Assembly: GCA_965116695.1 (NCBI GenBank)
Contig: OZ220706.1
Coordinates: 3,100,001 to 3,164,000 of the forward strand
Direction: 5' to 3'
Origin: JAJDTT01 sp965116695
GTDB lineage: Bacteria > Acidobacteriota > UBA6911 > RPQK01 > JAJDTT01
Length of the DNA stretch: 64,000 bases
The stretch's first letter is position 1. Each line of letters opens with the position of its first letter. This document shows positions 58,864 through 64,000 of the stretch, piece after piece. A program made the position numbers and the translations under genes. The notes beneath the pieces were generated by a model. The model saw only the letters and a program-made list of their open reading frames with translations, made no database searches and was not told the DNA's origin.

Positions 58864-59796
58864 TCAGGTCAATCCCGGCCAGTCCTCGCCTGATCGGGAC
58901 CGTGCGGAGAGAAAGGCCCGGCGAATTTTCCTGACCACCGGATCGGCGAGTGGACCCTCACCGGCGGCCCGGATATTGGCCTTGGCGTTGTGAAGGCTGG
59001 TGGTGCCCGCGATGGCGCAATGAACTCCCGGCTGAGACAGGGTGAAGCGCAATGCAATGCCGGGCCAGACCCGAGCCGGATCGCCTTCGAATCCCAGGTC
59101 GTCCAGCGTGAAGCCCATGGACTGGAGACGCGCCATATAGGACCTGGCGTAATTCTGGTAAATGCCCCGCTGGTCCGACACGTTTTTCCATGCGGCGTTG
59201 GCCAGCGGCCGTTTCGCCAACACTCCCTGTCCCCCTTCCCGGGTGTGGGGAAGCACCGAATCGATATTGGACTGGTCGCAGATGTTTACGGAGGTCTGGA
59301 CCACCGCCACGTCGGGCAGGCCGGCGGCGTAGGCGGCGGCTTCATTGTCTCCCGAGTAGCCCACGAAGCGGATCTTTCCCTGGTCCCGGGCCCGCACCAG
59401 GGCGGCCAGCGCGTCACCTTTTTGAAGCACCGGCAAGGGGCAGGAGTGGAGCAGCATCACGTCGATGGTCTCCGTGCGAAGCCGCCTCAGAGCCCGGTCC
59501 ACCGTGTTGGTCACGAGGCGGGCCGACCAATCGCGTCCGCGGGCCCCCTCCACTTCGTGGCCGCACTTGGTGACCAGGACATATTCGCTACGCCGGCGAC
59601 CCACTGCCGCACCGACCAGCGTCTCCGACCCGGGGTAGCAGGCAGCCGTATCGATCAGGTTCACCCCTTCGTCCAGCAGCGTGTTGAGGAGGCGGGAAAC
59701 GTCCTTGAGTTGCTCTCCCAAGTAGCCGACCGGAGCCCCCCCGAAGCCAAGCGGAGAGACCATAAGGCCCGTGTTGCCAAAGGGTTGGAGTTGCAT
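58864..59796 (-). CDS. Aldo/keto reductase
   Basis: The 310-residue TIM-barrel oxidoreductase has the AKR tetrad: Asp and Tyr in LIDTAACYPGSE, Lys in YVLVTKCGH and His in VMLLHSCPLP. It further has KIRFVGYSGDNEAA and a C-terminal CAIAGTTSLHNAKANI cofactor-binding segment. Such enzymes use NADPH to reduce or oxidise sugars and other carbonyls. It is the first gene of a probable operon with the unknown gene, the SDR and the secreted EEP protein, and diverges from thyA. Confidence 0.9.
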   Translation of the reverse strand: MQLQPFGNTGLMVSPLGFGGAPVGYLGEQLKDVSRLLNTLLDEGVNLIDTAACYPGSETLVGAAVGRRRSEYVLVTKCGHEVEGARGRDWSARLVTNTVDRALRRLRTETIDVMLLHSCPLPVLQKGDALAALVRARDQGKIRFVGYSGDNEAAAYAAGLPDVAVVQTSVNICDQSNIDSVLPHTREGGQGVLAKRPLANAAWKNVSDQRGIYQNYARSYMARLQSMGFTLDDLGFEGDPARVWPGIALRFTLSQPGVHCAIAGTTSLHNAKANIRAAGEGPLADPVVRKIRRAFLSARSRSGEDWPGLT

Positions 59797-59948
59797 GGCC
59801 GGGTTCCCTCGCTGCCGGTTCGGAGCCTCGGAAACCGTGGCGGTTCCACCGGCGAGCCGACCGATTCTATATGGCGCCCCGCGGGAAAGGCAACAGCTAC
59901 GGGGGCTGACGGACAGGCAGTATCGTGCCTTTTTTCGCCCCCGTCTAC

Positions 59949-59954
59949 TACAAT
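59949..59954 (+). promoter_or_regulatory. -10 box upstream of thyA
   Basis: TACAAT sits 30 nt before the thyA ATG at 59985; the -35 region is weak. AGGAG (59970-59974) is the ribosome-binding site, 10 nt from the start. It rules out upstream ATGs such as 59925 as the real start. Confidence 0.5.
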
Positions 59955-59984
59955 GCGAGAGAGTCTCCCAGGAGCCTCGGGCCC

Positions 59985-60779
59985 ATGCAAGTTTACCTGG
60001 ATCTGCTCCGCCACATTCTCGAGGACGGCGTCGAGAAGAGCGACCGGACCGGCACCGGGACCCGGAGCGTCTTCGGGTACCAGATGCGCGTCGACCTGGC
60101 CGACGGTTTCCCGCTGCTCACCACCAAGAAGCTGCACCTCCGGTCGGTGATCCATGAGCTCCTCTGGTTTCTGGCGGGAGACACCAACATCGCCTACCTG
60201 AACGAAAACGGAGTGAGCATCTGGGACGAGTGGGCCGACCGGGACGGGGAGCTGGGCCCCATCTACGGCTACCAGTGGCGCTCCTGGCCGACTCCCGGCG
60301 GCCGCCACATCGACCAGATCTCCGGCGTCATCGAAGCCATCCGCACGAATCCCGATTCGCGCCGCCATATCGTGAGCGCGTGGAACGTCGCCGACGTGGA
60401 CCGGATGAAGCTTCCGCCCTGCCACACGCTGTTCCAGTTCTACGTGGCCGAGGGACGCCTCTCCTGCCAGCTCTACCAGCGGAGCGCCGACGTCTTTCTG
60501 GGCGTCCCGTTCAACCTGGCCAGCTATGCCCTCCTCACCCGCATGATGGCGCAGGTCTGCGGACTGGAACCGGGAGAGTTCATCCATACCTTCGGAGATG
60601 CGCACCTTTATCTGAATCACCTGGAACAGGCCCGGCTGCAGCTCTCGCGGCGGCCCCGGGCTCTACCGCACATGCTCCTGAACCCCCGGATCACTTCGAT
60701 TTTCGACTTCCGGTACGACGACTTCGCGTTGGAAGCCTACGATCCCCACCCCCACATCCGGGCGCCCATATCGGTATGA
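59985..60779 (+). CDS. thyA: Thymidylate synthase
   Basis: ThyA methylates dUMP to dTMP with methylene-tetrahydrofolate. Starting at ATG 59985 the protein has 264 residues, the same as E. coli ThyA. It shows DRTGTGTRSVFGYQMRVDL, the GPIYGYQWRSW segment, the catalytic Cys in LPPCHTLFQFYV, QRSADVFLGVPFNLASYALL and the C-terminal HPHIRAPISV. Its TGA overlaps the ATG of folA, matching the joint role of the two enzymes in the folate cycle. Confidence 0.98.
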   Translation: MQVYLDLLRHILEDGVEKSDRTGTGTRSVFGYQMRVDLADGFPLLTTKKLHLRSVIHELLWFLAGDTNIAYLNENGVSIWDEWADRDGELGPIYGYQWRSWPTPGGRHIDQISGVIEAIRTNPDSRRHIVSAWNVADVDRMKLPPCHTLFQFYVAEGRLSCQLYQRSADVFLGVPFNLASYALLTRMMAQVCGLEPGEFIHTFGDAHLYLNHLEQARLQLSRRPRALPHMLLNPRITSIFDFRYDDFALEAYDPHPHIRAPISV

Positions 60780-61285
60780 GGCTGTCCATCATTGCGGCCA
60801 TGGCGCGGAACCGTGTGATCGGACGTGACAACCGGTTGCCGTGGCGGCTCCCGGCCGATTGGCGACGGTTCAAGCAGTTGACCATGGGCCATCATCTGAT
60901 CATGGGGAGAAAGACCTTCGAGTCCATCGGCCGGCCGCTGCCGGGCCGGATCTCCATCGTTCTCAGCGGACGGCGCTCCTATGCGCCCGCTGGAGTCCAG
61001 GTGGCGGCCTCCCTGGAAGACGCCCTTCGCCTGGCTCAAGGTGACAGCGAGGTCTTCGTCGGAGGCGGCGCCGGAGTCTACCGCCAGACCCTGGGCCTGG
61101 CCGACCGCATGTACCTGACCCTGCTTCCCGGCGATTTCGAAGGGGACACCTACTTCCCCCGCTATGACGAGTCGCACTGGGAGATCCGCCGGTCGGAAGT
61201 CCATGAACCGGAAAAGACGGACCCCAACCGCTATACCTTTCTCACCTTGGACAGGCTCCCGGACCGGAACTTTCGGAGAACATGA
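60776..61285 (+). CDS. folA: Dihydrofolate reductase
   Basis: DHFR regenerates tetrahydrofolate used up by thymidylate synthase. The 169-residue protein has SIIAAMARNRVIGRDNRLPW, LPADWRRFKQLTMGH (Asp of the active site), IMGRKTFESIGRPLPGR, EVFVGGGAGVYRQTL and a C-terminal sheet. ATG 60776 overlaps the thyA stop; the stop in turn overlaps the ATG of the methyltransferase gene. Confidence 0.95.
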   Translation: MRLSIIAAMARNRVIGRDNRLPWRLPADWRRFKQLTMGHHLIMGRKTFESIGRPLPGRISIVLSGRRSYAPAGVQVAASLEDALRLAQGDSEVFVGGGAGVYRQTLGLADRMYLTLLPGDFEGDTYFPRYDESHWEIRRSEVHEPEKTDPNRYTFLTLDRLPDRNFRRT

Positions 61286-61947
61286 AGCGAGTCCCCGAGC
61301 CGGAGTTGATGGAGGGGCGGGAACAGGCCCGGGCCTACGCCCGCGCCGACTTCGAGGAACCGCACAGCCGATTCCTGAGTCTCCTGGGGGACACGTTCCC
61401 GGTGGGGAACGTGGGACCCTGGGTGGCCGACCTGGGCTGCGGCGCCGCCGACATCGGCATTCGAGTCGCCAGAGCGTACCCGGACTGTAGAGTCCACGGC
61501 GTCGACGCCTCCCGGGCCATGCTCGACTACGGCCGGCAAGCCATCCTCGAGGCCGGTCTTGAGGACCGGGTTCAACTCCATCGGGGATATCTGCCGGGAG
61601 TCACCCTCCCCCGGCCCGCATACGACACCATCGTCAGCAACAGCCTGCTCCACCATCTGCCCGAGCCGATGATCCTGTGGCGGGAAGTCCGCAGGCTGTC
61701 CCGCCCCGGCAGCGGCGTCTTCGTCATGGACCTTCTCCGGCCCGACAACCGCCGCCGGGCGCGAGAGTTGGTGCGGGACTATTGCGGCGACGAACCGGAG
61801 ATCCTCCAGCGGGACTTCTACCATTCCCTGTTGGCGGCCTACCGCCCCGACGAGATTTCCGATCAGCTCCAGGAGGCGGACTTGGAGCATCTGGAAGTGC
61901 GAATCGTGAGCGACCGGCACTTGCTGGTCCACGGCCGCATCCCATGA
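61282..61947 (+). CDS. Class I SAM-dependent methyltransferase
   Basis: The 221-residue protein has the SAM-binding motif VADLGCGAADIGI, the acidic residue in VHGVDASRAML, a DTIVSNSLLHHLPEP segment and RRLSRPGSGVFVMDLLRP. These resemble UbiE/Methyltransf_11-type small-molecule methyltransferases. The substrate is unknown. Its start overlaps the folA stop (ATGA), so it is co-translated with the folate genes. Confidence 0.85.
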   Translation: MKRVPEPELMEGREQARAYARADFEEPHSRFLSLLGDTFPVGNVGPWVADLGCGAADIGIRVARAYPDCRVHGVDASRAMLDYGRQAILEAGLEDRVQLHRGYLPGVTLPRPAYDTIVSNSLLHHLPEPMILWREVRRLSRPGSGVFVMDLLRPDNRRRARELVRDYCGDEPEILQRDFYHSLLAAYRPDEISDQLQEADLEHLEVRIVSDRHLLVHGRIP

Positions 61948-62014
61948 CGGGATCGGTGTGTTGGAGAGCAGAAAAAGCAACTGTCCCCTTGTGATTGCTT
62001 CCACCGCAAGCCAA

Positions 62015-62884
62015 CTACTGAAAGGACTCATCGCACTCTGCGATGGTATCGGGATCGGTAGCCCGCTGTTCCTCCCACTCGCGTCCCTCGAACCAATACA
62101 GGCGGCGCAGTTCGAGCCAGCCGTTGGCCTCGTTGACCGTAATCCAGCTATTGAGGAAGTTTAAGGTGTCGAGGTCACCCTTCCGCACGCCCACCGCCAG
62201 CGCTTCCGAGGCGAACGGCTCCTCGGAGACCAGGTACAGCGTCTCCGGCGTGGCTTCCACCCAGGTGTTTCGTTTCGTCCCATACGCTGCCGCAGCATGG
62301 ACATCACCGGCGACGACGGCTGTGACGACCTCGGTGTCGGTATCGTAGGGCTCGATCCTGGCATCAGGAAAAACATTCCTGATCGCAAGGATTGACGAGG
62401 ATCCCCTCCGGGCCGCAATCGTGACATCGGAGCTGTTGAATTCCTCCAGTGTTTCCAAGTCGGAGATGTTCTCTTTATTCGCAACCAGATAGACGCCGGT
62501 CAAGTGGTATGGCGACGTGAAATTGATCCTGAGATTACGGCTTGGAAGGATTGTCATGCCACTGACGACGGCGTCAAAGTCCTCAGCGATCAGGGACGAG
62601 ATGATGTAGCTCCAATTTGTCCGCACAAATTCAACCTCGACCCCGATATCGGCGGCCAGCTTGGTCGCAACATCGATCTCGAAGCCGATCAACTCGCCGT
62701 CCGCATTGCAAAGTGACCAGGGTTCGAACAGGCCCAGACCGACTTTCAACGTCCCGCGATCCTGGACCTCCTCGAGAACGCTGTCAAAAGTCCACCAGGG
62801 GGAAATCTGGGCCATCGCTGGAGTGTAGGCACCGCCAATCAGGGCAATAACGACTAAACCACACAGTACTTGCATTCTTCGCAT
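62015..62884 (-). CDS. Family 3 extracellular solute-binding protein
   Basis: The product of about 289 residues has a signal peptide (MQVLCGLVVIALIGGAYTPA, cleavage near AMA-Q) and the fold of polar amino-acid-binding proteins: GTLKVGLGLFEPWSLCNADG, LIGFEIDVATKLAADIGVEV, FDAVVSGMTILPSRNLRINF, TSPYHLTGVYLVAN and a second-lobe segment with EVVTAVVAGDVHAAAAYGT. No permease or ATPase gene is nearby, so it may serve a remote transporter or act as a sensor. Start ATG 62884 puts the signal at the N-terminus; an upstream ATG at 62914 adds 10 residues. The gene looks less GC-rich than its neighbours. Confidence 0.85.
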   Translation of the reverse strand: MRRMQVLCGLVVIALIGGAYTPAMAQISPWWTFDSVLEEVQDRGTLKVGLGLFEPWSLCNADGELIGFEIDVATKLAADIGVEVEFVRTNWSYIISSLIAEDFDAVVSGMTILPSRNLRINFTSPYHLTGVYLVANKENISDLETLEEFNSSDVTIAARRGSSSILAIRNVFPDARIEPYDTDTEVVTAVVAGDVHAAAAYGTKRNTWVEATPETLYLVSEEPFASEALAVGVRKGDLDTLNFLNSWITVNEANGWLELRRLYWFEGREWEEQRATDPDTIAECDESFQ

Positions 62885-62914
62885 CAGATACCTCCTTTGA
62901 AGTAGGGATCTCAT

Positions 62915-63085
62915 CCTGGAATCCCTTTTCTCGGAGGGTGGAAATCAGGCCCTCCAGGACGTACCAGGGTACGATAACCGTTCCTTATCAGGAGGCCGAT
63001 GAATCGAGGCTGACCGTGCGGCTCGCGCCGCGAAAAGGAGAAAAGGGGACGGTCACTTTCTCGGTCACTTTCTCGCGTTCCGTGC
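62915..63085. other. Gap with no recognised gene
   Basis: This stretch lies upstream of the solute-binding protein gene and presumably holds its promoter. Near its right end is AAGGGGACGGT (63043-63053) and a tandem 12-bp duplication. No RNA gene was recognised. Confidence 0.4.
63050..63073. repeat. Tandem 12-bp duplication
   Basis: CGGTCACTTTCT occurs twice head-to-tail (63050-63061 and 63062-63073). It marks the boundary between unrelated upstream sequence and the coding remnant that begins near 63086. Confidence 0.7.
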
Positions 63086-63172
63086 TATGAGTATCACGAT
63101 GCGGCCCAGTTGCTTGCGGATTTCTGGACGGAGGTCGAGGCCGTGTTGGCAGAGAGGGGAGTGACGCCATGA
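63086..63172 (+). pseudogene. C-terminal remnant of a DUF6516-like gene
   Basis: One frame reads YEYHDAAQLLADFWTEVEAV followed by LAERGVTP and a TGA that overlaps the ATG of the next gene (ATGA). The remnant resembles the C-terminal end of DUF6516 proteins (pattern Y-x-F-x5-L-x-ADF-x2-D/E-V), which are commonly encoded just upstream of HTH regulators of the type that follows. Nothing upstream of 63086 looks like the rest of such a protein, so the 5' part appears to have been lost. This identification is from memory of the family pattern. Confidence 0.45.
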
Positions 63173-63567
63173 AGACATTGCGAGTCGGCATCGCCAGTTA
63201 TGGAGAGATGAAGGCCCGAACGTTGGCCATTGCGCGTGGCGAGCATCGGCCGGGACCAAGCGAGCCCAAGGTGTGGTTTCCTTCTCTCGAAAGCTTTGCC
63301 AAGATCCTTTCCGATCGCAACCGCGCGCTTCTGAGGATGATTACGGAGGAGAAGCCGGCCTCGATTGCCGAACTGTCCGAGCGTTCAGGACGTGTCCGGT
63401 CCAATCTGTCCCGAACGCTGCACACGATGGAGCGTTACGGTCTGCTGCGTCTGGAAAAGGGAGATCGGGGCCGCGTCGTCCCACATGTACCGTATTCGGA
63501 GATTCTTCTGGACGTCCCCATCAAAGCTATCGGGGAAAAAGATCGCGACGCTCGAATTCCCGCGTAG
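63169..63567 (+). CDS. Winged-HTH transcriptional regulator (COG4190-like)
   Basis: The 132-residue product has a central winged helix-turn-helix: ILSDRNRALLRMITEEKPAS, IAELSERSGRVRSNLSRTLH (recognition helix) and TMERYGLLRLEKGDRGRVVP. The flanking VWFPSLESFAKILS and PYSEILLDVPI segments are typical of regulators found with DUF6516 proteins in toxin-antitoxin-like pairs. Its ATG overlaps the stop of the upstream remnant. It may still bind the local promoter although its partner is decayed. Confidence 0.75.
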   Translation: MKTLRVGIASYGEMKARTLAIARGEHRPGPSEPKVWFPSLESFAKILSDRNRALLRMITEEKPASIAELSERSGRVRSNLSRTLHTMERYGLLRLEKGDRGRVVPHVPYSEILLDVPIKAIGEKDRDARIPA

Positions 63568-63596
63568 CGGCAAGAATCCCCGGCTCGACGGAAGGT

Positions 63597-64000
63597 TCAG
63601 GCGGTGACCGGAAGCGGAAAGGCGCGGGCGTGCCACGCCTCCTGGTAGGGAAGTTCGAAACGGCCGGCTCGCAACTGCCCCAGGTTCTGAATCAGCGTAT
63701 CGAACACCCGGGTCTCGGGCTTGAGACGGCCCGACTCGGCCACGTCGCGGAACTCCAAGTGGTCGATGGCCTGGATCCGGCCGGCCTCATCACGGAAGTA
63801 GATCAGGTTTCCGGCGGGAGGCGCGACACCGACGGTCGAGTACAGTTCCCGCATGTTCCTCATCATGCTGTCGATGGAGCAACCGGACACCGAGCCCGGG
63901 GTACAGGCAGCGATCACCAGAAAGCGATCCTGGACAATCTCGAAAGCGGACTCGACCGGGACCTGGTGCGACGCCCAACCGGCTGAGAACCGCTCCATTC
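63597..64000 (-). CDS. Conserved protein with GCSID motif, cut by right edge
   Basis: The visible 133 or so residues contain FEIVQDRFLVIAA, the hallmark SGCSIDSMMRNMRELY, IYFRDEAGRIQAIDHLEF, ETRVFDTLIQNLGQLRAG and the closing YQEAWHARAF. This matches a small conserved family of unknown function that is often labelled ABC transporter ATPase in databases, although it has no Walker motifs. The ATG at 63998 may be internal; the frame is open to the window edge. Confidence 0.65.
   Translation of the reverse strand, partial: MERFSAGWASHQVPVESAFEIVQDRFLVIAACTPGSVSGCSIDSMMRNMRELYSTVGVAPPAGNLIYFRDEAGRIQAIDHLEFRDVAESGRLKPETRVFDTLIQNLGQLRAGRFELPYQEAWHARAFPLPVTA

Noticed and set aside
1..64000. tRNA, rRNA or known riboswitch
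   Set aside because: I looked in all gaps above about 100 bp and saw no cloverleaf, rRNA segment or recognisable riboswitch; a covariance search would be decisive.

Overview
The window is a 64-kb, GC-rich, gene-dense bacterial chromosome segment with no rRNA or tRNA gene and no intact transposase that I can recognise. It has an outer-membrane cell plan (BamD, Mla-type lipid transport, LolA/LolB-like proteins), a cytochrome c maturation operon of the CcmABCDEF type, a DUF1501 protein and Tat-exported enzymes. Together these suggest a diderm such as an Acidobacteriota-like lineage; this is an inference from gene content, not a phylogeny.

Layout. (1) 1-22900, minus strand: one enormous secreted repeat protein (about 7,600 residues inside the window, continuing past the left edge), made of putative-Ig, bacterial Ig-like and Calx-beta repeats, with two frame breaks near the left edge. 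(2) 22901-23520: a divergent control region with several perfect inverted repeats. (3) 23521-29946, plus: ccmE-ccmF-ccmI-like-ccmA-(NupC-like transporter)-ccmB-ccmC-ccmD. CcmE has a CxxxY haem-binding motif instead of HxxxY. (4) 30033-31958: dnaK, followed by an unknown minus-strand gene. (5) 32560-39694: an envelope region with a DedA-type protein, a LolB-like lipoprotein and an orphan LolD-type ATPase on plus, facing a minus-strand operon mlaE-mlaF-mlaD-CDP-alcohol phosphatidyltransferase-LolA-like. (6) 39883-51678, plus: a housekeeping run aroC-def-fmt-rsmB-PASTA protein-rpe-bamD-valS-nadC-birA-ftsY, many of them translationally coupled. (7) 51698-59796: a catabolic or accessory block (class V aminotransferase, DUF1501, sugar isomerase-like, Tat-exported enolase-superfamily enzyme, secreted nuclease/phosphatase, SDR, unknown protein, aldo/keto reductase). 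(8) 59985-61947: thyA-folA-methyltransferase. (9) 61948-64000: a more patchy end with a lone solute-binding protein, a decayed DUF6516-type gene next to an intact HTH regulator, and a conserved protein cut by the right edge.

The most unusual items are the homogenised giant repeat gene, a concentrative-nucleoside-transporter homologue with altered binding motifs inside the ccm operon, a kinase-less PASTA protein in the position PrkC occupies in Firmicutes, Lol parts without a visible permease, and two arrays of about 27-bp palindromic units. I did not find a clear new multi-gene defence or mobile system.
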